From: Salinisphaera sp. Q1T1-3
GTDB lineage: Bacteria > Pseudomonadota > Gammaproteobacteria > Nevskiales > Salinisphaeraceae
DNA length: 64,000 nucleotides
Reading direction: 5' to 3'
Assembly (NCBI RefSeq): GCF_003602005.1
Contig: NZ_QZWD01000002.1
Location: 124,001 to 188,000, forward strand
Positions within the stretch are counted from its first letter, which is position 1; every line of letters starts with the position of its first letter. A model generated the notes under the pieces. That model saw nothing but the letters and a program-made list of their open reading frames with translations, ran no database searches and was not told the origin of the DNA. Positions 46,085 to 55,244 of the stretch are shown piece by piece. A program made the translations under genes and the position numbers.

Positions 46085-46822
46085 ATGTTGGACACGCAAC
46101 TCACGCCGATCGTCGTTCCGGGCGTCTTGTGGGGATTGATCATTCTTTCGGTGATCACCTGGGCCCTGCTGGTGATGAAACTGATTCAGTTCGGCCGTGC
46201 ACGCACGCTGGACAAGCGATTTCAGAAGCACTTCTGGGCCGCTGATAGCCTCGAGCAGGGCGAGTCGGTTACCGACAACGCTTCGGGCCCGATGGCACAG
46301 ATCGCGAAATCCGGCTTCGCCGTCGTCACCGGGCGCGATATCGCACCGGGCAACCGCGATCTGGCACATCAGATCGACAAGGGCGAGCGTCTCGAGCGCG
46401 CGCTCAAGCAGCAGATCGAACGTGAGCGTCGCTCGCTGGAAGGCGGGCTTGCCATTCTGGCGAGCTTTGGTAGTACCGCGCCGTTCATCGGTCTGTTCGG
46501 TACCGTCTGGGGCATCATGGAAGCGCTGGTGAGCATCGGTGATTCGGGCGCGACTGGTCTGCAGGCCGTGGCCGGGCCGGTGGGCCATGCGTTGATCGCG
46601 ACCGGTCTGGGTATCGGCGTGGCGGTGCCGGCGGTTCTGATCTACAACTTCCTCGTGCGGCGCATGAAGGCCGGTGTTCACTCGATGAACGACTTCGCAC
46701 AGGACTTCTATGCGCTCTGCCAGCAGAGCGGCTTTCAGATCAAGGGTGCACAGCTGTCGCGCGGTGAAAGTGATCTGAAATCGAATGCCACCGTGGGTCA
46801 GAAGACCCATGCCACAGCCTAA
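46085..46822 (+). CDS. exbB: Biopolymer transport protein ExbB (MotA/TolQ/ExbB)
   Basis: 245 residues with three transmembrane helices: VPGVLWGLIILSVITWALLVMKL (residues ~12-34), LAILASFGSTAPFIGLFGTVWGIMEAL (~122-148) and a third near GHALIATGLGIGVAVPAVLIYNF (~171-193). The GLFGTVWGIM motif is the family proton-channel signature. AGGAGA precedes the ATG by 7 bases. Forms the inner-membrane motor with ExbD. Confidence 0.95.
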   Translation: MLDTQLTPIVVPGVLWGLIILSVITWALLVMKLIQFGRARTLDKRFQKHFWAADSLEQGESVTDNASGPMAQIAKSGFAVVTGRDIAPGNRDLAHQIDKGERLERALKQQIERERRSLEGGLAILASFGSTAPFIGLFGTVWGIMEALVSIGDSGATGLQAVAGPVGHALIATGLGIGVAVPAVLIYNFLVRRMKAGVHSMNDFAQDFYALCQQSGFQIKGAQLSRGESDLKSNATVGQKTHATA

Positions 46823-46864
46823 CGCTGTGCCGATCGTTCATTCTTCCATTCAGGAGAAATAACC

Positions 46865-47275
46865 ATGGCAATGTCAGGTGGTGGTGGCGAAGACGACGAA
46901 GTCCTGAGCGAAATGAACGTGACGCCGCTCGTCGACGTCATGCTCGTCTTGCTCGTGATGTTCATCGTGACGGCCTCGGCCGTGACCACGGCGGTTCATG
47001 TGAATCTGCCCAAGACCGATTCCGTGGCCCCGCCGGATACGAAGAAGCCCTTGGTCGTGAGCGTCGACCAGTCGGGTAATTACTTCATCGACAAGGATCA
47101 AGTCTCGCTGGACGTCCTCAAGCAGCGTCTGGCCGCGGCACACGAGAAGAACCCGGAAGTGGCCGCGCAGCTTCAGGCCGATGAAGGCGTGCCGTACGGC
47201 AAGGTCGGCAAGGTGATGGCTGCGCTGCAGGCCAATGGCATTCAGAAAATAGCAGTGCTGTCGAATCCGCAATAG
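46865..47275 (+). CDS. exbD: Biopolymer transport protein ExbD
   Basis: 136 residues. The single transmembrane helix near residues 20-42 contains the essential Asp: MNVTPLVDVMLVLLVMFIVTA. The periplasmic domain has VNLPKTDSVAPP, PLVVSVDQSGNYFIDKDQV and a C-terminal YGKVGKVMAALQANGIQKIAVLS. AGGAGA ribosome site upstream. Last gene of the operon before a strong terminator. Confidence 0.95.
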   Translation: MAMSGGGGEDDEVLSEMNVTPLVDVMLVLLVMFIVTASAVTTAVHVNLPKTDSVAPPDTKKPLVVSVDQSGNYFIDKDQVSLDVLKQRLAAAHEKNPEVAAQLQADEGVPYGKVGKVMAALQANGIQKIAVLSNPQ

Positions 47276-47301
47276 GCGGGCGGGTATCGATATCGTAGAG
47301 A

Positions 47302-47328
47302 AAGCGGCCCTCGGGCCGCTTTTTTTTT
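47302..47328 (+). terminator. Rho-independent terminator of tonB-exbB-exbD
   Basis: AAGCGGCCC-TC-GGGCCGCTT stem followed by a run of nine or so T, 26 bases after the exbD stop. Confidence 0.93.
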
Positions 47329-47707
47329 GCGCTGCATTCGAGCGCTCATCTCGATACAAAGTGAAGGATAGGGCGCTATACTCATGCCCTCGGGATGAGC
47401 GTTTTGCTGCACCGAAACAGGGCGGCAGCGCTAAACCATTGGTCTAAATGACACACTCCTGCCTTGCGATCGGGCCGCGAGTGGTCTAAAAAGACCGGTC
47501 ATACAAGTGTCGACGGCGTATTTGGGAGAAACGTTCGCTGTCGTTTTACTTGGCACGCTATGTGCCTAGCGCATAGCTCTCGGCTCGAGGCGGCTCCTCG
47601 TTTCGACCGATGCAGGGGACCAGCTCGGAAAGGCAAGTTGTGGTCGGTGTCCGCAAAGACCGCGCGCGTCCGTGTTTGGTGATCACACCGTTTTGGGGAT
47701 TACATCG
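47329..47707. other. Upstream region of TonB-dependent receptor 1
   Basis: About 380 bases without a gene. It contains two copies of TGGTCTAAA (described separately) and a TATACT at about 47373-47380. No Fur-box-like sequence was found here, unlike upstream of tonB. Confidence 0.5.
47440..47496. promoter_or_regulatory. Paired TGGTCTAAA sites (candidate operator)
   Basis: TGGTCTAAA occurs at 47440-47448 and 47482-47490, 42 bases apart, or about four helical turns. The second copy is part of a perfect inverted repeat GGTCT-AAAA-AGACC (47483-47496). This resembles a regulator operator, possibly of GntR type, but no regulator is identified. Confidence 0.35.
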
Positions 47708-50629
47708 ATGACAAACTCTTCGACTCCGGCAACGGGGTCCGAGCGGACGCCGTTGGTGGCGGCGTTCAACTGGAAAGGTGCATCCAAGGCTTCCATCTGT
47801 GCCTTCATGCTCGCTTTCGCGCCGTTGACCGCGTCCTGGGCGCAGACGACTGATAGCGCCGATGACGCCGACTACGTTGCGCCGGCCGCCCCGGCCGCGG
47901 ACGACAGCGACGGAGATATCGCGCCGGCCGCGCCGGCAGCAGCTGAACCGGCTGCGCCTGCCGCACCGGCTGCCGCGGCCGCTGCGCCGGCCGCCGCGGC
48001 ATCGACAGGGGCAGCGGCTGCGGTGCCGTCTTCCAGTCAGACGACACAGCTTGGTGATATTGCCGTCACCGGTTCCGCGCTTTCGGGCGCGGACAAGGCC
48101 GATGCGTTGCCGGTCACGAGTTACAGCGCCGACGAACTGCGCGAACAGGGCATCACTTCGACGCCGCAGATTCTGAACCAGATTTCGTCGAGCAGCAGTA
48201 GCTCTGGTCCGGGTCTGAGTACGGGCAGTCAGGTCACCGGCGGCGCGTCCTTTGCCGATCTCCGTGGGCTGGGCCCGAACAAGACGCTGATCCTTCTGAA
48301 CGGTCGCCGACTGGCGACAAACTCGCTGGAAGGTAATGGTGCAGCGACCGACCTGAACACGATTCCGTTCGCGGCCATCGACCATATCGAAGTGCTTCGT
48401 GACAGCGCCTCGGCCCTGTATGGCACGGACGCGATTGGCGGTGTAATCAACTTCATCACCAAGAAGAATCTGCAGGGCGGCGGTGTCGATCTGCAGTACA
48501 CGGCGCCTACCCGCGCCGGCGGCGGTGATAGCCAGACCCTGAGTGCCACCTTCGGCAAGGGCGACCTGAACAAGGATGGCTGGAACGTGCTCGGCACGAT
48601 CAGCTATCAGCGCGCCAGTGCGATTGATGCCAATACCCGTGATTTCGTGACCCCGCTGAACCCCCGAATTCGGTCGACGTCTTCCAACACGTTCCCGGGG
48701 AACTACGCACAGGGCGGCATATTTGCGAATCCGCAGCCGGGTTGCGATACGCCCGGCGCCTTGCCGGATACCATCTTTGGCGGCAGCGGTTCCGGTTCGT
48801 GTCGCGAGAACTACACCGCCCTCGGGGCTCAGGTCCAGCAGCGCTATGATCAACCGTCGTTTTTCGGTGACGCCCAGTACAAGATCAACGATAACAACAA
48901 GGTTGATCTGAGCTATCTGTATTCGAAGAAAACCACATACAGCGTCTCGGCGCCGGCGCCGACGTCCGGTCAGATCTCGGTGCAACCCGGGACGCCCTTT
49001 TACCCGGGCAACGGCATCGTGCCTGCACCGACCGCTGCACAAGGTGGAGCGGATTTCGATCCCAACGACCCCGTGTCGCTCTATTATCGATCCAACCCGC
49101 TCGGTCAGCGCGTCAATCGTAGCGAGAACGAAAACCATCGCGTGGTGCTCAACTTCACCGGTCGTTTCTTGAAGGATTACCACTACGACACGGCGTTCTC
49201 CTATAACCAGAGCTCGACCGATTATTATCTGCAGTCAGGCGAATTCAACCAGTACATCGGCGACGATTCGCTCGAGGACGCGATCAATAACGGGCAATTC
49301 AACCCGTTCGACCCGAATCTGTCGCAGAGCGAACGCGCCGCACTGGCGTCGACCGAGACCACGGGTGATCTCGAGTCCGGGAAAACACGTGCCTATGTGT
49401 GGGATGGCAAGGTGGATCGTGATATTGGCGACTGGTTCGGTGCCGGGCAGTCGGCGCTCGCTTTGGGTGCCCAATATCGACATGAAACGCTCGATGTTTC
49501 GGTTGACTCCTATCTGGCGCCGCGTGCCCCGAGCTCAGGTCTGAGCGCGAATAAGATTTCCGAAGATCGAGACGTTGAAAGCGTGTTCGGTGAGTTGAAC
49601 GTGCCGCTGCCGTTCAACGTCGAACTCGATGCTCAGGGCCGTTACGACAACTACAGCGACGTCGGGGATACACTGAACCCGAAGGTTTCGCTGCGCTGGC
49701 AGCCGATCGACCAGCTCACGCTGCGTGCGTCGTATGCCGAGGGCTTCCATGCGCCGACGTTGTTCGACCTGTATCAGCCGCTTGCGAATACCTACTCCGA
49801 AGGCGGATTGGACGATCCGATTCTATGCCCGGGTGGTACGGCCGACTCCGCCGCCGGCGGCTCGCAGACACGGGACTGTGATACCCAGTTCCAGGAGGCT
49901 CAGGGCGGTAACCAGAATCTGAAGCCGGAGAAATCCAAGAGCTGGAGCGCCGGTTTCGTTCTGACGCCGATCAAGTACGTGACGTTGACGGCCGATTTCT
50001 GGGCCGTCGAATTGTCGCAGCAGATCGGCGTGGCCAGCGGCTCCTACGCGTTGGCGCGCCCGGATCAGTTCCCGGTGACGCGTAACGACGACGGGGCAAT
50101 CGACTATTTCGTCAACCAGAATCAGAATCTGGGCAAGACGCAGACCAACGGCGAGGATATTCAGCTTCAGGCTTATTATCCGAGCGATCTCGGCACGTTC
50201 ACGCTGCAGATGCAGGGCACGTACACCAACAAGTACGACTTCCAGAACGTGAAGGGCGGTCAGTACTACAACAACGTGAGCGAGTTCAGCAGCGCCAGCA
50301 ACCAGGTGATCTTCCGCTGGAAGCACACCGTGACGCTCGGTTGGAACAAGGGCCCGTATGCGTTGGGTGTCGTGAACCATTATTCGAGCGGTTATCGTGA
50401 CTCGACGGTCTATCCGGGCCACTACGGCGTGCACGACTACGTCACCTGGGACACCTACGGCTCGTATCGTTTCGACAACGGCCTGCAGTTCACGGTCGGC
50501 GCTAACAACGTGTTTGACGTCGATCCGGTCTACTCGACGCAGACCTATGCCGGCCAGGCCGGTTATGACGCGCGTTACGCCGACGGCGTCGGTCGGACGG
50601 TCTACGGTCGCCTGAGCTATAAGTTCTAG
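47708..50629 (+). CDS. TonB-dependent receptor 1
   Basis: 973 residues. A long N-terminal region ends in a signal peptide ASICAFMLAFAPLTASWAQ. An Ala/Pro-rich linker of about 75 residues follows, then the TonB-box-like DIAVTGSAL. The plug has ADLRGLGPNKTLILLNGRRL and IEVLRDSASALYGTDAIGGVINFITKK. The 22-strand barrel has FGAGQSALALGAQYRHETL, GRYDNYSDVGDTLNPKVSLRW and FHAPTLFDLY, and the end is GRLSYKF with a terminal Phe. Imports an unknown ligand across the outer membrane. ATG 47708 follows a GGGG site by about 8 bases. Confidence 0.93.
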   Translation: MTNSSTPATGSERTPLVAAFNWKGASKASICAFMLAFAPLTASWAQTTDSADDADYVAPAAPAADDSDGDIAPAAPAAAEPAAPAAPAAAAAAPAAAASTGAAAAVPSSSQTTQLGDIAVTGSALSGADKADALPVTSYSADELREQGITSTPQILNQISSSSSSSGPGLSTGSQVTGGASFADLRGLGPNKTLILLNGRRLATNSLEGNGAATDLNTIPFAAIDHIEVLRDSASALYGTDAIGGVINFITKKNLQGGGVDLQYTAPTRAGGGDSQTLSATFGKGDLNKDGWNVLGTISYQRASAIDANTRDFVTPLNPRIRSTSSNTFPGNYAQGGIFANPQPGCDTPGALPDTIFGGSGSGSCRENYTALGAQVQQRYDQPSFFGDAQYKINDNNKVDLSYLYSKKTTYSVSAPAPTSGQISVQPGTPFYPGNGIVPAPTAAQGGADFDPNDPVSLYYRSNPLGQRVNRSENENHRVVLNFTGRFLKDYHYDTAFSYNQSSTDYYLQSGEFNQYIGDDSLEDAINNGQFNPFDPNLSQSERAALASTETTGDLESGKTRAYVWDGKVDRDIGDWFGAGQSALALGAQYRHETLDVSVDSYLAPRAPSSGLSANKISEDRDVESVFGELNVPLPFNVELDAQGRYDNYSDVGDTLNPKVSLRWQPIDQLTLRASYAEGFHAPTLFDLYQPLANTYSEGGLDDPILCPGGTADSAAGGSQTRDCDTQFQEAQGGNQNLKPEKSKSWSAGFVLTPIKYVTLTADFWAVELSQQIGVASGSYALARPDQFPVTRNDDGAIDYFVNQNQNLGKTQTNGEDIQLQAYYPSDLGTFTLQMQGTYTNKYDFQNVKGGQYYNNVSEFSSASNQVIFRWKHTVTLGWNKGPYALGVVNHYSSGYRDSTVYPGHYGVHDYVTWDTYGSYRFDNGLQFTVGANNVFDVDPVYSTQTYAGQAGYDARYADGVGRTVYGRLSYKF

Positions 50630-50654
50630 TCGACAAGCCTGTCTCCGACCTGAG

Positions 50655-50690
50655 AAAAGCCATCCCCATCCGGGGATGGCTTTTTTTTGG
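50655..50690 (+). terminator. Terminator of receptor 1
   Basis: AAAGCCATCCCC-AT-CGGGGATGGCTTT hairpin (50655-50684) followed by a T run, 25 bases after the stop. Confidence 0.92.
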
Positions 50691-50972
50691 TTCACCGCAA
50701 AGCATCGCGATTATGCCGCTGGATGCAGTCTGGACGTGATTCAGCCGCTTGATCGGGCCGATATTCCTCGGTACTGCGGCACGCCATTCAAGAGTTCGAC
50801 CGGCCCCGCCTGCAATCGTCGGTGTCGTCATTCTTGACGGGGCGCAGTGAGCGCGGCGGTTGCGACCGATCATCGCCCGAGACAAAACCTGTGGTCGGTG
50901 ATATTGCAACGCATACACGGTCTTCGCCTAAAGTTCGATGCCGGATGCGACGCGAGATTTATAAGCTGTTCA
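50691..50972. other. Intergenic region between receptor 1 terminator and copy B
   Basis: About 280 bases. Nothing recognisable beyond short chance frames. The remaining bases to receptor 2 after copy B (51271-51441) should carry its promoter; I cannot place one with confidence. Confidence 0.4.
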
Positions 50973-51270
50973 CTAGGGCGTGTTGAGGTTTCGTTCGAGC
51001 GCCTTTTCGTCGAGAGACCGCCGTGTGTCCGGCAAGGCGCGAGTTGCCGATCGTGGCGTGCCACGATCCAGACTCGCAACGCCGCCGGGCGGGATTTGTG
51101 GCCTAACCTGAAGGGACAAGCGCCCCAAAATCAAGAACACGACGGTAATCCAGCGTTGTAGCCTGCGGGTGCAGCATGGCGGCACGGCGCGCACGACGCC
51201 TCGTCTTGCCGCCCATCGTCAATTTCAGGGCGCGCTTGGCGCGGACTCGCACGAAACCTCAACACGCCCT
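50973..51270 (+). mobile_element. 300-bp inverted-repeat element, copy B
   Basis: Ends are AGGGCGTGTTGAGGTTTCGT (left) and its exact inverse at 51251-51270, so the 20-bp terminal repeats are perfect. The left flank is CTAG, the right is CCTGG, a likely mutated CTAG. The internal palindrome ATCGTGGC-G-TGCCACGAT and blocks GAAGGGACAAG, ATCAAGAACACGACGG and GCCTCGTCTTGCCGCCCATC are shared with the other copies. No coding potential. It lies between receptors 1 and 2. Confidence 0.85.
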
Positions 51271-51441
51271 GGCAAGGCATGCGTTCGCCCAAGCGTTGGG
51301 AGCGATTGGCACGGAACGTGCCTTGTTTTCTATCAGGCGGGCACGTCAGTGTCTGCTTATGGCAGGGGGATGCGCCTGTAGGGGGATCGCGCTCGGCGAT
51401 CGACAGGGCATCTAGACGATTCGCAACGTTTGGGGGAACCA

Positions 51442-54303
51442 TTGACTCATCATGAAACGGGCACGCGTGCAGTGTCCAAGCAACGTCATGCACATTTTGC
51501 GCTGAGATGGGCGAGAACGCCGCAGCTTTCGGCCTGCGCCGCCTTGCTACTGGCTTCTCCTTTCACGATGGCGCTGGCGCAGGATGACGGCGCGAATAGC
51601 CAGGATGATTACGTCGCGCCAGCGGAAGCCGACAGCAGTAACGAGGCTGTGCCGGCGGAACCAGCTGCAGCGGCAGCAGCGCCCGCGGCGGCTTCGGCAC
51701 CGGCTGCTGCTGCATCGACAGGGAGCGCCGCAGCGGCTGTTTCGGCGCCGTCGGGCCAGACAACACAGCTCGGTGATATCGCCGTTACCGGTACTGCAAT
51801 CGCGCGAACGGATGCCGCGACGTCACTGCCGGTGACGGTGGTCACAAAAGAGCAGCTTGACGCCCAGGGGATTACATCCGCCTCCGAAGCGCTTCAGCAA
51901 ATACCGGCCAACAACTCGAGTGCGGGGGAAGGGCTCGGGACCGGATCGCAGATCACAGGCGGTGCAAATTTCGCCGATCTGCGTGGTCTGGGCTCCAAAT
52001 ACACGCTCGTTCTACTCAATGGACGTCGGTTGTCGAATGATGCGTTCAACGGGGGATCCGTTGACGTCAATACAATTCCATTCGCCGCGATCAAGCGTAT
52101 CGAAGTGCTACGCGACGGTGCATCGGCGCTTTACGGTACCGATGCTGTCGCGGGCGTTATCAACTTCATTACTGAGAAGGATCTGCAGGGCGGAAACCTT
52201 ACACTGCAATACGACCAGCCGACGAACAGTGGTGGCGGCACGAAACGCACGCTGGAGGCAACATTCGGTCATGGCGATCTGGACAAGGATGGCTACAACC
52301 TGATGGTGACGGGGAGTTATCGTCGGCAAGACGCGGTCAATGCTCTGGACCGCGATTTCGTTGTCATTCAGGACGAATCAAGAGGCGTCGATGCCACGTC
52401 GAGTTTTCCGGCGCCTGCCAACTATTTCCAAAACGAAACGCCACTATTGAATCCGGCCGGTCCCGATTGCGATCAGCCATTGTTGTATCCGAGTGGGGGA
52501 TCGTCCTGCCGATTCAACTACTCATCTTACGGTAACGTAGTAACGCCGAGCGACCGTGCCTCGATCTACGCGCGAGGCGCATACAAGATCAATGACAATA
52601 ATCAGGTTACATTGTCCTACCTCTTTGCTCATAACGAGAGTCGGAATTTTGCAGCACCAGGTTTGAGCAGCGGACCTTTCTTGGAAATGAGTCCGGACTC
52701 GCCGTATTTTCCTGGCAACGGCATCACACCGGCACCTGGCGCCGATTCGGGCTTTGACCCGACCCAGCCGATTTCGCTGTTCTATCGAAACGTTGCCGGC
52801 GGGGGACGTATTACCAAGAACACGAACGAAGCGCACCGGGCCATGCTCAACTTCACCGGTAGCTTCGAAAAGGTCCATTACGATACGGCCTTCAGTTTTA
52901 ACCAGGGAACGACCGATATTGCTTACGATCACGGCTATTACAATTACGAGGAGTTGGAAAACCTTGTAAATAGCACGGTCAATCCGTTCGTATCGAATGA
53001 CGAGCTGACACAGGCACAGCGTAATGCGGTTCTCGGCACAACCAATAGCGGTGTCGCCGACAGTACCAAGGCACAGGAATATGTCTGGGATGGGAAGCTG
53101 ACGCGGGAGCTAGGGGACTGGTTCGGCGCAGGGCAGCTTGCGATGGCGATCGGCGCCCAATACCGTCATCAGCGCTTGCAGGATACACGGAATAACAGTT
53201 TCCTCACGGATGTGCAGAATTCCGGTGGCGGTCTGAGTCCCCAGGATCCCGTTGACGAAGATCGGGATATCGAAAGTCTGTACAGCGAGGTCAATATCCC
53301 GGTCCTCGACAGCCTCGAACTCAACGGATCATTCCGGTACGACAATTATAGCGACGTCGGTGACACGGTGAACCCGAAGGTTTCGCTGCGCTATCAGCCG
53401 ATCCAGAAAGTCGTATTTCGCGGTTCTTACAGCGAGGGTTTCCGGGCACCGTCGCTCTACGAGCTGTACAACCCGCAATCGACGACATTCACCGGTCCAC
53501 TCGACGATCCGGCATATGATTGCAGCGCGGACAATCCGCCGGTTGGCACCTGTAACTATCAGTTCAACCGTTTGCTCGGTGGCAACCCGGATCTCGACTC
53601 TGAAACGTCGAAAAGCTGGACGGCGGGCCTGATCGTCTCGCCCATTGAACGGCTGTCTGTGGGCGCATCTTTCTGGTGGATCGAGATCGACAACCAGGTC
53701 GGCACGCTGGCGCCCAGTACGATCCTTGATGACCTGGGACAGTTCGGGGATCTGATTACCCGTAATGAGAACGGTCGTATCACTCAGATTTCGACGATCA
53801 ATGAAAACCTTGGCAAGGTTCGCACCAACGGTGTTGATTTCTCGATCAACTATTCGATTCCGACCGATTTCGGTACTTTCGGTTTCGACTTTCAGGGAAC
53901 GCTAACGCACAAATACGCGTTCCAGCCGCGACCAGGCGTGGACTATTCGGAAGCCGTGAATCGTTACGCCGGCAGCGAGGTGATTCCCAAGTGGAAACAC
54001 GAAATACAGTTGACTTGGGTGAAAGAGAACTGGAGCGCGCAGGTCGTCAACAACTTCTCGAGTGGGTATGAGGACGCCGACCCTGACACCAATCCAGAAG
54101 TCAGTGACTACATGACATTTGATGCCTCGGTCGCCTACAAGTTTGATAGCGGTATCGGTCTGAGCGTCGGCTCGAAGAATATCTTCGATCGGGATCCGCC
54201 CTTCAGTAACCAGGCCGATTATGGTTCTGGTGGTGGCTACGATCCCCGTTACGCGGAAGCGATTGGGCGGACGGTCTTTGGCAGGATGACCTATGACTTC
54301 TAA
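51442..54303 (+). CDS. TonB-dependent receptor 2
   Basis: 953 residues, paralogous to receptors 1 and 3. A signal peptide is LSACAALLLASPFTMALAQ. The Ala/Pro linker runs to about residue 100, then DIAVTGTAI, plug motifs ADLRGLGSKYTLVLLNGRRL and IEVLRDGASALYGTDAVAGVINFITEK. The barrel has GSFRYDNYSDVGDTVNPKVSL, FRGSYSEGFRAPSLYELYNPQ and ends GRMTYDF. The start is TTG 51442, 4-5 bases after GGGGGAA; the same layout occurs in receptor 3. Ligand unknown. Confidence 0.92.
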   Translation: MTHHETGTRAVSKQRHAHFALRWARTPQLSACAALLLASPFTMALAQDDGANSQDDYVAPAEADSSNEAVPAEPAAAAAAPAAASAPAAAASTGSAAAAVSAPSGQTTQLGDIAVTGTAIARTDAATSLPVTVVTKEQLDAQGITSASEALQQIPANNSSAGEGLGTGSQITGGANFADLRGLGSKYTLVLLNGRRLSNDAFNGGSVDVNTIPFAAIKRIEVLRDGASALYGTDAVAGVINFITEKDLQGGNLTLQYDQPTNSGGGTKRTLEATFGHGDLDKDGYNLMVTGSYRRQDAVNALDRDFVVIQDESRGVDATSSFPAPANYFQNETPLLNPAGPDCDQPLLYPSGGSSCRFNYSSYGNVVTPSDRASIYARGAYKINDNNQVTLSYLFAHNESRNFAAPGLSSGPFLEMSPDSPYFPGNGITPAPGADSGFDPTQPISLFYRNVAGGGRITKNTNEAHRAMLNFTGSFEKVHYDTAFSFNQGTTDIAYDHGYYNYEELENLVNSTVNPFVSNDELTQAQRNAVLGTTNSGVADSTKAQEYVWDGKLTRELGDWFGAGQLAMAIGAQYRHQRLQDTRNNSFLTDVQNSGGGLSPQDPVDEDRDIESLYSEVNIPVLDSLELNGSFRYDNYSDVGDTVNPKVSLRYQPIQKVVFRGSYSEGFRAPSLYELYNPQSTTFTGPLDDPAYDCSADNPPVGTCNYQFNRLLGGNPDLDSETSKSWTAGLIVSPIERLSVGASFWWIEIDNQVGTLAPSTILDDLGQFGDLITRNENGRITQISTINENLGKVRTNGVDFSINYSIPTDFGTFGFDFQGTLTHKYAFQPRPGVDYSEAVNRYAGSEVIPKWKHEIQLTWVKENWSAQVVNNFSSGYEDADPDTNPEVSDYMTFDASVAYKFDSGIGLSVGSKNIFDRDPPFSNQADYGSGGGYDPRYAEAIGRTVFGRMTYDF

Positions 54304-54325
54304 TCGGCGCTGATTTCGCGTTATC

Positions 54326-54356
54326 AAAGCCACCGGCGCGTCCGGTGGCTTTTTTA
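54326..54356 (+). terminator. Terminator of receptor 2
   Basis: AAGCCACCGG-CGCGT-CCGGTGGCTT stem followed by a T run, about 22 bases after the stop. Confidence 0.9.
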
Positions 54357-54381
54357 TAAATCGACGTTCTTCGCGCTTCGT

Positions 54382-54540
54382 ATTCGATGTCGGCTATGAC
54401 TTAAAAAAACGGCAGCGGTCTGACGTCGGGTTCGAAGAATTTCATTGAGACCGATACGCCCCTGTCGAACCAGACAGTCCGTACGATTCAGCACGATGCC
54501 GATGTCATCGTGGAGTCTCGTTCCTATATCGAACTCTAAC
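54382..54540 (+). pseudogene. 3' remnant of a fourth TonB-dependent receptor
   Basis: The DNA follows the last ~160 bases of receptor 3: TTCGATGTCGGCTATGACTT, then a frameshifting run of seven A, then a stretch encoding LTSGSKNF, ETDTPLSNQT, and a scrambled end EL* in place of KLEYRF*. The 5' part of the gene is absent, so this is a relic of a duplicated receptor. Confidence 0.75.
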
Positions 54541-54548
54541 GAGTCTTT

Positions 54549-54586
54549 CAAAAGCCGCCGGGCATCTTTCCCTGCGGCTTTTTTCG
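54549..54586 (+). terminator. Terminator copy behind the receptor remnant
   Basis: GTCTTTCAAAAGCCGCCGGG...GCGGCTTTTTTCGTTA matches the terminator at 58463-58510 base for base over most of its length, indicating a shared duplicated block. Confidence 0.75.
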
Positions 54587-54589
54587 TTA

Positions 54590-54720
54590 TGGCTCGGTGC
54601 GGCGCCAGGCGGCGGCGAAAAGGGGGCGAGCCCGGACGGGGAGCCGCCAGAACCGAGAGGGCGTGTCGGGAAATCCAAGCGGGCTGAGCCGAGTAAGCCG
54701 ACGGCAAGCCCGCCGCCCTG
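54590..54720 (-). pseudogene. 3' remnant of a PHP phosphoesterase copy
   Basis: GGCTCGGTGCGG near 54593-54604 and CGAGAGGGCGTG..GGAAATCC with CCGAGTAAGCCG parallel 58833-58965, the 3' end of the intact PHP gene. The minus-strand translation includes GLLGSARLDF, cf. GLLGSAGSDF in the intact protein. It completes the duplicated block receptor end - terminator - PHP end. Confidence 0.65.
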
Positions 54721-54837
54721 TGAAAGTCGTTGCTCGATATTGGTGGCTCGACGGAGAGGCTCGGCAACGGCCACGCCAGGCGGTTCATGGGTGAGATAAA
54801 CCACCCCAGGCCGACGACTTACAGCGTGTTCTTCTGA

Positions 54838-54987
54838 CAGATAACCGACATCTCCAAGTTCCTCGACGAACGCCATGCCGAGCACATCGCCGCATCTGGT
54901 GGCAAGGCTTCGATCGATGACCGAGGCCGCCAGACATGGGAGCAGGTACGCCGGAAGGAAGGGTGGTTAATTCAATGTGATCGCTGA
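54838..54987 (+). pseudogene. Protein-like fragment of unknown origin
   Basis: An in-frame stretch following a stop at 54835 reads QITDISKFLDERHAEHI and ends ...RRKEGWLIQCDR*. The composition looks like a natural protein C-terminus, but there is no start codon and no recognised family. Confidence 0.3.
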
Positions 54988-55244
54988 TGTGCGGCACACT
55001 CGCGATGCCTTGATCTTGTCTTGCTTATGGCTCAGCCGCTAGTGAGACACCTCTGGCGCCATTGTCATATCACAGACCTGATAAGGGTGACTTGACAGAT
55101 GTGGCACGAGATGTGCTGGAGATTGTGAGGGCGAAGCCTTGGGGTTAGTGCCCGCCTGTCAAGGGCACGAGGGCTCGCCTGGGGAATCACGAAATGTGAT
55201 CGGCGAGCACGTTCTTGGCGACACGTAATATTGGGGGAAAACCA
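54988..55244. other. Upstream region of receptor 3
   Basis: About 257 bases. TTGACA occurs at 55092-55097 but no matching -10 lies 16-18 bases on. No Fur-like box is visible. The TTG start of receptor 3 is preceded by GGGGGA. Confidence 0.4.
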
